A stretch of DNA of 33,253 nt from Sphingobacteriia bacterium (GCA_947456855.1 CANGTR010000018.1:1-33253), one strand, 5' to 3'. Numbered from the stretch's first letter, positions 8,691-17,519 are shown. Translations and numbers: made by a program. The notes: generated by a model not told the origin, from the sequence alone.

Positions 8691-9796
8691 GGAACAATCA
8701 ATGCTCCTCTTTGTATAATTCCTCCACCAATCACATCATTCCCTTCGAAAAACACCGCACTTTGCCCTGGAGCTATTCCTTTTACATTTTCATAAAAACG
8801 AGCCCTGATGCCGTTTTCGGAATTGTATAAATTGCTTAAAGCACCCTTGTCTTTATACCTTATTTTAGTAATGGCCTCCATGCCATCACTAACACCTTCG
8901 TACTTAATCCAATTTAATTTTCCAATTTGCATGTCATTTTGCTCCAAATCAACTTCTTCTCCTAACACAACTGTATTGGTATCTGGATCAATTGATGTTA
9001 CGTAAATAGGATGTCCCATGGCAATTTCCAGTCCTTTTCTTTGGCCAATAGTATAAAATGGATAGCCTTTGTGTTGTCCTAATTTTTTCCCTGTTTTATC
9101 TACAAACCAACCGCCATTTACTCTTTCTTCTAATCCTTCTACATTTCTTTTTAAAAATCCTCTATAATCATTGTCTGGTACAAAACAGATTTCATAGCTC
9201 TCGCTTTTTTTAGCCAATTCGGGATACCCCATATCAATGGCCATTTGTCTGATTGCAGTTTTTCGATAACCCCCCAATGGCAAAATGGTTCTGCTTAAAA
9301 GGTCTTGTTGTAATCCCCATAAAACATAGCTCTGGTCTTTGGTTTCATCCAAGCCCTTGCTAATTACGAATCTTCCATTATCATGTTGGCGTATGGAAGC
9401 ATAATGACCTGTAGCAATAAAATCGCATTCTAATGCATTGGCTCTTTTTAATAATGCCCTCCATTTGATATGCGTATTGCACATCACACATGGATTGGGT
9501 GTTCGTCCTGCGATATATTCGTCTACAAAGTTGTCAATTACAAAATCACCAAATTCTTCTCTAATGTCTAAAATAAAATGGGGAAACCCATGATGCACCG
9601 CAGCTTGTCTTGCATCATTGAATGAATCTATATTGCAACAACCTGTTTCTTTGGTACTGCTTCCGCTTGTTGCATAATCCCATGTTTTCATGGTAATTCC
9701 AATTACCTCATAACCTTCATGATGCAACATCAATGCTACAACAGTGCTATCAATACCACCGCTCATTGCAACCAACACTTTGCCTTTTCTGCTCAT
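8687..9796 (-). CDS. mnmA: tRNA-specific 2-thiouridylase
   Basis: MnmA thiolates U34 of tRNA-Lys, -Glu and -Gln in an ATP-dependent reaction in the cytoplasm. The 369 residues include the PP-loop AMSGGIDSTVV (about 10-20). NPCVMCN carries the catalytic C103 (and C106), and YEICFVPD carries the second catalytic C204. The GHYA and DQSYVLW segments are also typical. A TGCCNIDSF insertion near residue 51 is an extra Cys pair that I recall from related sequences. The start ATG (9794-9796) is 15 bases from a perfect -7 element. One of its likely substrates, tRNA-Gln(UUG), is encoded at 28.2 kb. Confidence 0.96.
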   Translation of the reverse strand: MSRKGKVLVAMSGGIDSTVVALMLHHEGYEVIGITMKTWDYATSGSSTKETGCCNIDSFNDARQAAVHHGFPHFILDIREEFGDFVIDNFVDEYIAGRTPNPCVMCNTHIKWRALLKRANALECDFIATGHYASIRQHDNGRFVISKGLDETKDQSYVLWGLQQDLLSRTILPLGGYRKTAIRQMAIDMGYPELAKKSESYEICFVPDNDYRGFLKRNVEGLEERVNGGWFVDKTGKKLGQHKGYPFYTIGQRKGLEIAMGHPIYVTSIDPDTNTVVLGEEVDLEQNDMQIGKLNWIKYEGVSDGMEAITKIRYKDKGALSNLYNSENGIRARFYENVKGIAPGQSAVFFEGNDVIGGGIIQRGALIVP

Positions 9797-9811
9797 TCAA
9801 CAAAATTTAAG

Positions 9812-9819
9812 CAAAAGTA
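9812..9819 (-). promoter_or_regulatory. mnmA promoter -7 element (TACTTTTG)
   Basis: TACTTTTG on the minus strand matches TAnnTTTG exactly and lies 15 bases before the mnmA ATG, predicting a leader of about 10 bases. No good TTG -33 box is seen. The rest of the divergent spacer to ssb (9820-9981) shows no clear -7 element for ssb. Confidence 0.5.
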
Positions 9820-9981
9820 GAACAACTAATGTAAAAAAGTCCCTATTTGCATTTTCTCAAGCCTTTTGCGGGTATCGAAAAGCGAAAAATTAGCGCAGAA
9901 TACAGTTAAACAAACTTTAACCTTGCGGTTAATACTCATTTTGCTTAATTTCATTTTTCAGATATTTATAAAATTTTTGTT

Positions 9982-10413
9982 ATGATCAAGTTAACAGCCA
10001 TTGGCAATTTGGGAAGAGATGCAGTTATGAATACCGTAAGTGGTAAAAATGTAATCAATTTTACAGTAGCGCATACTGAGCGTTACAAAGATGCACAAGG
10101 AAACCAAAAGGATAAAACCATTTGGGTAGATTGTGCATATTGGACAGAAAGAACCGGCATTGCACCCTATCTTAAAAAAGGTACCCAAGTTTATGTAGAA
10201 GGGCAACCCGATGTAAGAACCTATACAACCAAAGAAGGAGTGAATGGTGCAACACTTTCACTAAGGGTTGCTAGTGTTCAGTTATTAGGAAGCAAATCGA
10301 ATGATGGAGGTGGAAATGCTGGCAGTTATCAATCAACTCCAAACACTGCTTCACAAAGTTCAGCTCCTGCTGCTTCTGAAATCATGGAACCAATGGATGA
10401 CCTTCCATTTTAA
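9982..10413 (+). CDS. ssb: Single-stranded DNA-binding protein
   Basis: SSB coats single-stranded DNA during replication, repair and recombination and recruits partner proteins through its C-terminal tip. The 143 residues form an OB-fold (about 1-105), with a typical start IKLTAIGNLGRDAVM and the family segment DKTIWVDCAYW. A Gly/Ser/Asn-rich linker follows, then the acidic tip MDDLPF, which matches the conserved partner-binding end of bacterial SSB. The next gene starts 18 bases downstream on the same strand and may share the transcript, although its function is unrelated. Confidence 0.96.
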   Translation: MIKLTAIGNLGRDAVMNTVSGKNVINFTVAHTERYKDAQGNQKDKTIWVDCAYWTERTGIAPYLKKGTQVYVEGQPDVRTYTTKEGVNGATLSLRVASVQLLGSKSNDGGGNAGSYQSTPNTASQSSAPAASEIMEPMDDLPF

Positions 10414-10431
10414 TTGAATTAGTTTAGCATT

Positions 10432-11514
10432 ATGCGGGTATTTTCTTATGATCAATTGTATCGGTATACCAAAAGTATTTTTGTTGCTATTGGTTGCAAT
10501 GAATCAGCTGCTGCTCTAGCAACTGAAGTGTTGTTATCGGCCGATTTGCGTGGTATTGATAGTCATGGTGTGGCTCGTTTAAGCGGTTATGTTAGATTGT
10601 GGCAAGCAAGTAGAATCAATGCTAATCCAAATATTCGTGTTATACATGAAACGCCCTCCACTGCTGTGGTTGATGGAGATGCAGGGCTAGGTTTAGTAGT
10701 AGCTCCACATGCTATGCAAATTGCCATTGATAAAGCCAAGCAGGTAGGAACAGGATGGGTAAGTGTACAAAATTCAAATCACTTTGGTATTGCAGGTTAT
10801 CATGCAATGATGGCTTTGAATGAAGATATGATTGGTATTGCAATGACCAATGCTAGCGCATTGGTAGCACCAACTTTCTCTATTGAAAAAATGTTGGGAA
10901 CCAATCCTATAGCAGTTGCAATTCCTGCAGGAAATCAACCCCCATTTGTTGCAGATTTTGCAACAACCACCGCTGCAAATGGTAAATTAGAAATGCTACA
11001 AAGAAAGAATGAAGAAGCGCCAATTGGATGGGTGCAGGATGAAAGTGGAAATGCAAGTAACGATGCCAATATTCTAAAGAAAAATGGGTCTTTACTTCCT
11101 TTAGGATCTGATCGTGAACACGGAAGCCATAAAGGATATGCTTTGGGTAGTATTGTAGATATTTTTTCTGCAGTATTAAGTGGGGCTTCTTACGGACCAT
11201 GGGCACCACCATTTCCTGCTTATATTACCATGCCTGAGAATATGCCGGGAAAAGGGTTGGGTCATTTTTTTGGTGCCATGCGTATTGATGCATTTCGCCC
11301 GGCTGAGGATTTTAAAACGCATATGGATCATTGGATTGAACGTTTTAGCAATGCAAAACCATCAGCAGGTAATGAAAGGGTATTAATTCCAGGCGATCCG
11401 GAAAGGGCAATGGAATTAATTAGAAGAAAGGATGGAATTCCTTTACTAGAATCTGTTGTAACTGATTTAAAAAATACGGGTTCGATATTGGAAATACATG
11501 AACCTCTTGGATAG
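10432..11514 (+). CDS. Type-2 malate/lactate dehydrogenase family oxidoreductase
   Basis: The protein belongs to the Ldh2/YlbC/AllD family of NAD(P)-dependent 2-hydroxyacid dehydrogenases, unrelated in fold to ordinary lactate dehydrogenase. The 360 residues carry family signatures: LRGIDSHGVARL with H45, SVQNSNHFGIAGYHA with the catalytic-type H117, MLGTNPIAVAIPAG, and GSHKGYALG in the C-terminal half. Substrate cannot be assigned: malate, L-lactate, ureidoglycolate, sulfolactate and keto-acid reductases all belong here. It lies just after ssb, and the lysC unit starts 73 bases later. Confidence 0.9.
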   Translation: MRVFSYDQLYRYTKSIFVAIGCNESAAALATEVLLSADLRGIDSHGVARLSGYVRLWQASRINANPNIRVIHETPSTAVVDGDAGLGLVVAPHAMQIAIDKAKQVGTGWVSVQNSNHFGIAGYHAMMALNEDMIGIAMTNASALVAPTFSIEKMLGTNPIAVAIPAGNQPPFVADFATTTAANGKLEMLQRKNEEAPIGWVQDESGNASNDANILKKNGSLLPLGSDREHGSHKGYALGSIVDIFSAVLSGASYGPWAPPFPAYITMPENMPGKGLGHFFGAMRIDAFRPAEDFKTHMDHWIERFSNAKPSAGNERVLIPGDPERAMELIRRKDGIPLLESVVTDLKNTGSILEIHEPLG

Positions 11515-11573
11515 CTCCTCAATATCAGCCTTCTAAATAACATTTGTCAATAATTTATTAATAGTATAAAAAT

Positions 11574-11583
11574 GGAGGAGGAG
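11574..11583 (+). promoter_or_regulatory. Strong Shine-Dalgarno-like sequence before lysC
   Basis: GGAGGAGGAG ends 4 bases before the lysC ATG. Most genes in this window have AT-rich leaders without such a sequence, as expected for Bacteroidota, so this site stands out. It also fixes the ATG at 11588 as the start. Confidence 0.7.
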
Positions 11584-11587
11584 TAGT

Positions 11588-12907
11588 ATGAAAGTTATGA
11601 AATTTGGTGGCACCAGTGTTGGAAAGCCAGCGCGCATGCAGCAAGTTGCTCAGTTAATTACTAAAGACAATGAAAGAAAAATTGTTGTATTGAGTGCTTT
11701 AAGTGGAACAACCAATGCATTGGTTGAAATTGGTAACAATTTAACCAATGGAGATCGAGCTGCTGCAAAAACTGTTATTGAAAAATTACACGAACATTAT
11801 CAGATTTTTATTCAACAATTATTGGTTGGTGATTTAGCAAGGAATAAAGCAAATGCAATAATCAATGAACATTTTGAATTTCTTTATATCATTCTACGAA
11901 TTTCATTTAGTGAAGCATTGAACAAGGATATTCTGGCACAAGGTGAATTGATGAGCACAAAATTGTTTAGTGTATATTTAGAAGAGAACAATATCGATCA
12001 CCTGCTATTGCCTGCTTTAGATTTTATGACTATTGATGCCAATGAAGAGCCGCAGTTGGGAAGCATCAGCATTAAATTGACTCAATTGCTTAAAAAGCAT
12101 GCTGATAAAAATTTATTCATTACCCAAGGATATATTTGCAAAAATGCTCGCGGAGAAGTAGATAATTTAAAACGTGGAGGAAGTGATTATACTGCTTCCT
12201 TAATTGCTGCAGCATCTAAAAGCAGTGTTTGTGAAATTTGGACTGACATTGATGGCATGCATAACAATGATCCAAGAATTGTTGATAAAACCGTTGCAAT
12301 AGAGCAACTCAGTTTTGATGAAGCTGCAGAGTTAGCCTATTTCGGAGCAAAAATCTTACATCCAACATGTATATGGCCTGCTCAGCAAGAGAATGTACCT
12401 GTAAGATTACTCAATACAATGCAGCCCGATGCATTGGGCACTGTAATAACCAAAGAAGCTGGAAGTGTTGGTGTTAAAGCTGTTGCAGCAAAAGATGGAA
12501 TTATTGCCATTAAAATAAAGAGCAGTAGAATGTTGTTGGCATATGGTTTCTTGAGAAAAGTATTTGAAGTATTTGAAAAATACAAAACTTCAATCGATAT
12601 GATTACAACTTCGGAAGTGGCTGTTTCTGTTACGATTGATACAGATCAATTTCTCCCTCAAATTATCAAAGAATTAGAACCGTTCGGCTCTGTTGATATA
12701 GAAAAAGATCAAACCATTGTTTCTATTGTTGGTAATGAAATTGCTCGGACAGATCATGTATTGCAAAAATTATTTGAATCATTAAAAGATATAAACATTA
12801 CTATGGTTAGTTATGGCGGTAGTGCGCATAATATTTCGTTATTGGCTCCTAGTAAAGATAAAATCAAGATACTACAATTGTTGAATAGCGGATTGTTTGG
12901 ATTATAA
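11588..12907 (+). CDS. lysC: Aspartate kinase (monofunctional)
   Basis: Aspartate kinase phosphorylates aspartate, the committed step to lysine, threonine, methionine and diaminopimelate. The 439 residues begin MKVMKFGGTSVGKP, the kinase signature. GGSDYTASLIAAA, WTDIDGMHNNDPRIV and ELAYFGAKILHP follow at the expected places. The C-terminal part (about 300-439) has the repeated strand pattern of tandem ACT domains, the usual site of feedback control by lysine or threonine. There is no homoserine dehydrogenase fusion, unlike the ThrA-type enzymes of many relatives. The TAA stop abuts the ATG of the next gene. Confidence 0.96.
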   Translation: MKVMKFGGTSVGKPARMQQVAQLITKDNERKIVVLSALSGTTNALVEIGNNLTNGDRAAAKTVIEKLHEHYQIFIQQLLVGDLARNKANAIINEHFEFLYIILRISFSEALNKDILAQGELMSTKLFSVYLEENNIDHLLLPALDFMTIDANEEPQLGSISIKLTQLLKKHADKNLFITQGYICKNARGEVDNLKRGGSDYTASLIAAASKSSVCEIWTDIDGMHNNDPRIVDKTVAIEQLSFDEAAELAYFGAKILHPTCIWPAQQENVPVRLLNTMQPDALGTVITKEAGSVGVKAVAAKDGIIAIKIKSSRMLLAYGFLRKVFEVFEKYKTSIDMITTSEVAVSVTIDTDQFLPQIIKELEPFGSVDIEKDQTIVSIVGNEIARTDHVLQKLFESLKDINITMVSYGGSAHNISLLAPSKDKIKILQLLNSGLFGL

Positions 12908-14035
12908 ATGAAAGCTACAATTTTACTATTTGGGTTGATGCTTTGTGGTGTGTTTTCGAATGCACAAAAAGTATTGCTTGGAACCATTCTGTCGAAAGAT
13001 TCTAAATTGCCAATTGCATCTGCAAGTATTTTCTTGAGTAATACTTCAATTGGGGCCATTTCTAAAGATAACGGAGGCTTTGTTTTGCAGCCATTTCCCG
13101 AAGGCAGATTCGATTTAGTGGTTTCAATCATAGGCTATGAAACATATACAACTACTGTTGTGTCAAATGCAATTCCAACTAATTTAACAATTTTACTTAC
13201 TCCCAAGGTGAAAGAATTGCAAGAGGTAATAGTAACACCTTATGAGAAAAATGGCTGGGAAAAATGGGGTGATTTTTTTATGGAAAATTTGATTGGGAAA
13301 ACACCCAATGCAACAGCATGTAAGTTGCTCAATAAAGAGGTTGTTCATTTTAGGTTTGATAAAAAGAAAAACATGCTAAATGCCTATGCTGATGAGCCTT
13401 TGCATTTACAGAATAAAGCATTGGGCTATGAATTGAAATACGACTTAAGTGTTTTTGAATTTAATTTTACAACAAAAATCTTTTTTTATCAAGGCTATCC
13501 GCTATTTTCCCAATTAGCCACAAGCCGAAAGCGAGTAGAAGATAGATGGCAAAGAAATAGAGCAGAAACATATCAAGGTTCGTTGATGCATTTTATGCGA
13601 AGCTTGTACAGAAATATATTGATAGAAGAAGGTTATGAGTTGAGAAAAATCATTCGTAATAAAGAAAAGCAGTACAGTTCTTTTTTTAGCGGCTCCGCAA
13701 GTAGAAATGTTGATGTGCTAATCAATACCCCATTAAATGGAGATAGTATTGCTTTTGCGATAGACAGTACAACAGTTGGGCTTCAATTCAATAATTATTT
13801 ACAAGTAGTGTATAAGTGGAAATACATGCCTGAATCATACCGCTTAACACAAAGAGGTATGGGCCCAAAACAACCAATGACTGCAGAGCTTTTTATGCCC
13901 GACCCCGAAAAAGTGGTTGCTGTGCTTGCAAACGGGAGTTATTTTTCAGGAAAAGATATTCTTAACTTGGGCTTTTGGGCTTGGTCAGAAAAACTATCCA
14001 ATATGCTTCCACTCGATTTTAAACTTTCAAAATAA
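12908..14035 (+). CDS. Secreted protein with carboxypeptidase-regulatory-like (CarboxypepD_reg) domain
   Basis: The 375-residue protein begins with a signal peptide (about 1-19, hydrophobic core ILLFGLMLCGVF, likely cut after SNA). A beta-sandwich domain follows at about 21-105, with the pattern KLPIASASIFLSNTSIGAISKD and the ending VVSIIGYETYTTTV. That is the CarboxypepD_reg-like fold found at the N-terminus of SusC/TonB receptors. Here there is no plug or barrel; the remaining 270 residues are not recognised. Such proteins are common in Bacteroidota and are probably periplasmic or outer-membrane associated. The gene abuts lysC (TAA then ATG), which suggests coupled translation but gives no functional link that I can see. 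Confidence 0.8.
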   Translation: MKATILLFGLMLCGVFSNAQKVLLGTILSKDSKLPIASASIFLSNTSIGAISKDNGGFVLQPFPEGRFDLVVSIIGYETYTTTVVSNAIPTNLTILLTPKVKELQEVIVTPYEKNGWEKWGDFFMENLIGKTPNATACKLLNKEVVHFRFDKKKNMLNAYADEPLHLQNKALGYELKYDLSVFEFNFTTKIFFYQGYPLFSQLATSRKRVEDRWQRNRAETYQGSLMHFMRSLYRNILIEEGYELRKIIRNKEKQYSSFFSGSASRNVDVLINTPLNGDSIAFAIDSTTVGLQFNNYLQVVYKWKYMPESYRLTQRGMGPKQPMTAELFMPDPEKVVAVLANGSYFSGKDILNLGFWAWSEKLSNMLPLDFKLSK

Positions 14036-14103
14036 ATCTACTGATTAGCAAGAGCTACTGATTGTAATATGAAAATTTGCTACATTAGTAAACATAAATC
14101 TGC

Positions 14104-14132
14104 TTGATTAGATAATGCAAGTAATGATTTTG
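14104..14132 (+). promoter_or_regulatory. Possible promoter for the YitT-family gene
   Basis: TTG (14104-14106), an 18-base spacer and TGATTTTG (14125-14132) fit the Bacteroidota promoter pattern with one mismatch in the -7 box. The predicted start of transcription is about 25 bases before the GTG codon at 14165. Confidence 0.35.
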
Positions 14133-14164
14133 TACTATCTTGAGTAACTAGTTAATACATTTAA

Positions 14165-15142
14165 GTGAATTTTATCTGGAAAGAGATATTGCTGCTCAAA
14201 TTATGGCGGAACAAGGGTTCCCTAATTGATATTGATAAAAATCAATCCAGTTATTTACTGGCAAAAAGTATTAGAGAGTTAAGAATAACCTTTTTTTCTT
14301 ATCTCAAAGATTTCTTCTACATACTCATAGGAATTATTTCAGCAGCATTTGGTTTAGAAAGTTTTTTATTGCCCAATAAGTTTATTGATGGAGGCGCAAC
14401 TGGAATATCATTGTTAACTGCAGAACTTTTTTCTATTCCAATCTATATTTTAATTGTACTGATTAATATACCATTTATCATTATTGGGTATCATGTAATT
14501 GGAAAACAATTTGCCATAAAAGCCAGTTTGGCAATTTTAGGTCTTGCTGCGGCATTGGCATTTTTTCATTTCCCAGAAGTTACCAAGGATAAATTATTGG
14601 TGGCAGTTTTTGGCGGAATTTTTTTAGGAGCTGGAATTGGCTTATCTGTAAGAGGTGGTGCAGTTTTGGATGGTACAGAAGTGCTGGCAATTTTTTTAAG
14701 CAGGCGATTTGCTGCAACCATTGGAGATATTATAACCCTCATCAATATTTTTATCTTTTCTGCTGCGGCATATTTACTTTCTGTTGAAACAGCCTTGTAT
14801 TCTATGTTAACCTACTTAGCAGCGTCCAGAACCCTGGATTTTATTATTGTTGGTGTTGAAGAATTTACCGGGGTTACCATCATTTCTGTACACAGCGAAA
14901 AAATTAGATTAATGATTGCAGAAAAATTAGGGAGGGGCTTAACCGTTTATAAAGGTAAACGAGGTTATGGAAAGCATGGTTATACAAGAGATACTGATAT
15001 TGTTTATACGGTGATAACTCGCTTAGAAATCAATAAGCTAAATACTGAGATAGAAAAAATAGATCCCAATGCTTTTGTTGTAATGCATAGTGTAAAAGAC
15101 ACCAAAGGTGGTATGATTAAGAAAAGGCCCTTACATCATTAA
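14165..15142 (+). CDS. YitT/DUF161-family membrane protein with C-terminal DUF2179 domain
   Basis: The 325-residue protein has an N-terminal cytoplasmic stretch of about 45 residues. About five to six hydrophobic segments follow, including FLLPNKFIDGGATGISLL and GIFLGAGIGLSVRGGAVLDG, which are the YitT (DUF161) signatures. The last 90 residues (VGVEEFTGVTIISVHSEKI onwards) look like the soluble DUF2179 domain. Transport function is not established for the family. The GTG at 14165 comes directly after an in-frame TAA. No in-frame ATG occurs before the membrane region, so GTG (or a TTG about nine codons further on) must be the start. It ends at a terminator shared with queA. Confidence 0.88.
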   Translation: MNFIWKEILLLKLWRNKGSLIDIDKNQSSYLLAKSIRELRITFFSYLKDFFYILIGIISAAFGLESFLLPNKFIDGGATGISLLTAELFSIPIYILIVLINIPFIIIGYHVIGKQFAIKASLAILGLAAALAFFHFPEVTKDKLLVAVFGGIFLGAGIGLSVRGGAVLDGTEVLAIFLSRRFAATIGDIITLINIFIFSAAAYLLSVETALYSMLTYLAASRTLDFIIVGVEEFTGVTIISVHSEKIRLMIAEKLGRGLTVYKGKRGYGKHGYTRDTDIVYTVITRLEINKLNTEIEKIDPNAFVVMHSVKDTKGGMIKKRPLHH

Positions 15143-15164
15143 TTATTTTCACAATGCGTTATAC

Positions 15165-15201
15165 AAAAAATCCCGGAAACTTAATGTAACCGGGATTTTT
15201 T
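15165..15201. terminator. Bidirectional terminator between the YitT-family gene and queA
   Basis: AAAAAATCCCGG (15165-15176) and CCGGGATTTTTT (15190-15201) form a perfect 12-bp stem with a 13-base loop. The flanking A and T runs give a U-tract in either direction, so it can end both convergent transcripts. Confidence 0.88.
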
Positions 15202-15239
15202 AACTATATACCTGGCAATATATTTGCCAGCATTGATTG

Positions 15240-16289
15240 TTATACAATTAGTAAAGCATCACCATAACTAAAGAAACGGTATTTATCTTTTATGGCTTTT
15301 TTATATGCTTCGATTGCTAAATCATAGCCTGCAAAAGCGCAGGTCATAATTAATAAGCTGGTCTTTGGTAAATGAAAATTAGTTACCAAGCTATCTGCAA
15401 CATTAAACTTATAAGGAGGATGAATAAAATGATTGGTCCATCCTTCACTGGGTTTTAACAATTTTTGTGCTGTAAAACTACTTTCCATGGCACGCATGGT
15501 AGTAGTTCCTATAGAACAAATTCTTTTTCCATTTTCCTTGGCTTTATTTACAATGGCACAAGCTTGTTCATCAATTGCGTAGTACTCTGCATCCATTTTA
15601 TGTTTGCTAAGATCTTCTACTTCGATGGGTCTAAAAGTTCCTAAGCCTGTATGTAAAGTAACTTCAGCAAAGCGGATGCCTTGAATTTCGCAGCGTTTAA
15701 TTAATTCTTTGCTAAAATGTAATCCTGCTGTTGGAGCAGCAACGGCACCTTCGTGCTTAGCGTAAACGGTTTGGTATCTTTCTCTGTCTTCTTCGTCTGG
15801 TTTACGTTTGATATACTTAGGTAAAGGAGTTTCTCCTAAGAATTCCAGCATTTTTTTAAAACTAGCATCATCGTCGTTCCATAAAAAACGAATGGTTCTT
15901 CCGCGGCTGGTTGTATTGTCGATTACTTCGGCAACCAATTCTTCGTTTTCGCCAAAATAAAGTTTATTGCCAACTCGAATTTTTCTTGCGGGATCAACAA
16001 TTACATCCCATAAACGGTTTGGTTTATTGAGTTCTCTTAACAAGAAAACTTCAATTTTTGCTCCGGTCTTTTCTTTACGGCCATACATTCTTGCAGGAAA
16101 GACTTTGGTATTGTTTACTACAAAAACATCTTTGTCGTCGTAATAATCAAGAATATCCTTGAAATTACGATTTTCCATGTGGCCACTTTTGCGGTCAACC
16201 ACCATTAATCGGCTGTCTTCTCTTCTTTTAGTGGGATTTTGTGCAATAAGGTTTAACGGAAGGTCGAACTTGAACTGTGATAATTTCAT
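15240..16289 (-). CDS. queA: S-adenosylmethionine:tRNA ribosyltransferase-isomerase
   Basis: QueA transfers and isomerises the ribosyl part of SAM onto preQ1-modified tRNA to form epoxyqueuosine, the penultimate queuosine step. The 349 residues start [20 protein letters not shown] and contain [43 protein letters not shown] and [12 protein letters not shown], all family signatures. Length is as expected. The gene is alone on its transcript, with a good promoter about 100 bases upstream and a shared terminator downstream. No other queuosine gene is in the window. Confidence 0.97.
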   Translation of the reverse strand: MKLSQFKFDLPLNLIAQNPTKRREDSRLMVVDRKSGHMENRNFKDILDYYDDKDVFVVNNTKVFPARMYGRKEKTGAKIEVFLLRELNKPNRLWDVIVDPARKIRVGNKLYFGENEELVAEVIDNTTSRGRTIRFLWNDDDASFKKMLEFLGETPLPKYIKRKPDEEDRERYQTVYAKHEGAVAAPTAGLHFSKELIKRCEIQGIRFAEVTLHTGLGTFRPIEVEDLSKHKMDAEYYAIDEQACAIVNKAKENGKRICSIGTTTMRAMESSFTAQKLLKPSEGWTNHFIHPPYKFNVADSLVTNFHLPKTSLLIMTCAFAGYDLAIEAYKKAIKDKYRFFSYGDALLIV

Positions 16290-16381
16290 GTAACTAATCT
16301 ATTTTAAGATGATAGCCACATTCAGTATAGCTCCCCAATGTCAGGAAACGATAACTTCATGTTACGGCATGAATTTTTAAA
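16290..16381 (-). promoter_or_regulatory. Structured 5' leader of queA
   Basis: The predicted queA transcript has a leader of about 90 bases. It contains a 6-bp hairpin TTCATG/CATGAA (16356-16373) near its 5' end and a second weak pairing ACATT/AATGT (16318-16322 with 16337-16341) around GGGGAG. It does not match the preQ1 riboswitch patterns that I know. The remaining part of the 341-base spacer (16419-16555) shows nothing that I can identify. Confidence 0.35.
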
Positions 16382-16387
16382 AGATTG

Positions 16388-16418
16388 CAAATGTACAAAA
16401 TTGGCAGCATTCAACCAA
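16388..16418 (-). promoter_or_regulatory. queA promoter
   Basis: On the minus strand TTG (16416-16418) is followed by a 20-base spacer and TACATTTG (16388-16395), an exact match to the Bacteroidota sigma-70-type promoter TTG-N17-23-TAnnTTTG. Confidence 0.7.
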
Positions 16419-16583
16419 GTCAAGCAAATTGGCTCTATCTAATTCATTTTCAACGGTTAAATAACAGGTACCTCATTGCCGGCATTCTTTTAAGTTGCTT
16501 CATCATCTGCCCATCTTTGCATGCAATTTTAAAAACTAAGGTATTTTTTACACATTGATTCGAATTATTGCTGTGCTTTCACC

Positions 16584-16591
16584 TAATTTTG
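16584..16591 (+). promoter_or_regulatory. ccmC promoter -7 element (TAATTTTG)
   Basis: TAATTTTG matches TAnnTTTG and lies 39 bases before the ccmC ATG. The nearest TTG (16555-16557) is 26 bases upstream, slightly too far. A small hairpin CAGCT-CTAA-AGCTG (16604-16617) lies in the predicted leader. Confidence 0.5.
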
Positions 16592-16630
16592 CGGCACGTT
16601 ATTCAGCTCTAAAGCTGTAAAAAACAAGTT

Positions 16631-17314
16631 ATGATTCGATCCTTCTGGTGGAAAATATCCTGTGTTTGCTTGCTATTGTATACCTGTATTTATGGCTTCT
16701 ATGTACAAGTGCCTAAGCTCGACGATCGAATGCAGGAAACTATCCGTAATTTTTTCTTTCACGTGCCTATGTGGTTTGGCATGATGATACTTTTGCTGGT
16801 ATCAGTTGTGTATGCAATAAAATATTTAAAAAATCCCACCATTCAAAATGATGCTTATTCGGTTGCATTTGCAAATACTGGTATAATTTTTGGAGTTCTT
16901 GGATTGATTACCGGGGCTTTTTGGGCAAATTATCAATGGGGTAGTCCATGGTCTGGTGATCCCAAACAAAATGGTGCAGCAATTGCCATTTTAATTTACT
17001 TGGCATATTTTGTATTGAGGGGTAGTATGAATGATGAGGAGAAAAAAGCAAGAATCGGAGCTGTTTACAATATTTTTGCATTTTTCATGTTGTTTCCAAC
17101 TTTATGGATCTTGCCTCGATTAACCGAATCTTTACATCCTGGTGGCCAAGGGAGTGATGGTAATCCTGGCATTAATGGTAAAGATATGGACATGCATATG
17201 CGCACTGTGTTTTATCCGGCAGTAATTGGATGGACTTTATTGGGGGTATGGATTAGCACATTAAAAATTAGGTATACTTTATTGGCTCAAAAAATAACAC
17301 ATGGAACAAATTAA
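16631..17314 (+). CDS. ccmC: CcmC-type cytochrome c biogenesis / heme-handling membrane protein
   Basis: The protein belongs to the CcmC/CcsA heme-handling family, which delivers heme to the periplasm side for cytochrome c maturation. Its 227 residues form about six membrane helices. H44 in FFFHVPMWFG and H169 in ESLHPGG are in the positions of the two conserved heme-ligand histidines. The tryptophan-rich motif between them reads WGSPWSGDPKQNGAA (103-117); the usual WxWDPKE centre is altered, as in other Bacteroidota versions that I recall. ccmD overlaps its end by 14 bases. It may equally be labelled ccsA in some annotations. Confidence 0.9.
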   Translation: MIRSFWWKISCVCLLLYTCIYGFYVQVPKLDDRMQETIRNFFFHVPMWFGMMILLLVSVVYAIKYLKNPTIQNDAYSVAFANTGIIFGVLGLITGAFWANYQWGSPWSGDPKQNGAAIAILIYLAYFVLRGSMNDEEKKARIGAVYNIFAFFMLFPTLWILPRLTESLHPGGQGSDGNPGINGKDMDMHMRTVFYPAVIGWTLLGVWISTLKIRYTLLAQKITHGTN

Positions 17315-17519
17315 AAAGTATTTATTTCTAACAGTAACGCTTCTACTATCTAATTTGCTTCATGCGCAAGCAATGTCTGATGGCGGTATCATGAGGAGTA
17401 ATGGAAAGATCTTGGTGGTAATGTCTGTTGTTGTAATTATCTTGATTGGATTATTTATTTACTTGCTAAGTATTGATCGTAAAATTGCACACCTCGAAAA
17501 GGAGGCTAAAAACAAATAA
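17301..17519 (+). CDS. ccmD: CcmD-like small membrane protein
   Basis: A 72-residue protein with a signal-like N-terminal hydrophobic segment (about 6-22, KYLFLTVTLLLSNLLHAQA) and a second membrane helix (about 37-55). A short charged tail rich in K and E follows. CcmD partners CcmC and CcmABE in heme delivery; the Bacteroidota form is longer than the proteobacterial one. The assignment rests on size, topology and the 14-base overlap with ccmC rather than on strong motifs. Confidence 0.75.
   Translation: MEQIKKYLFLTVTLLLSNLLHAQAMSDGGIMRSNGKILVVMSVVVIILIGLFIYLLSIDRKIAHLEKEAKNK

Noticed and set aside
12908-14035. TonB-dependent (SusC-like) receptor
   Set aside because: Only the N-terminal carboxypeptidase-regulatory-like domain is present; no plug or barrel follows and the length is 375 residues.
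16290-16381. preQ1 riboswitch before queA
   Set aside because: I could not find the preQ1-I A-rich tail with its hairpin or the larger preQ1-II/III layouts; listed only as a structured leader.
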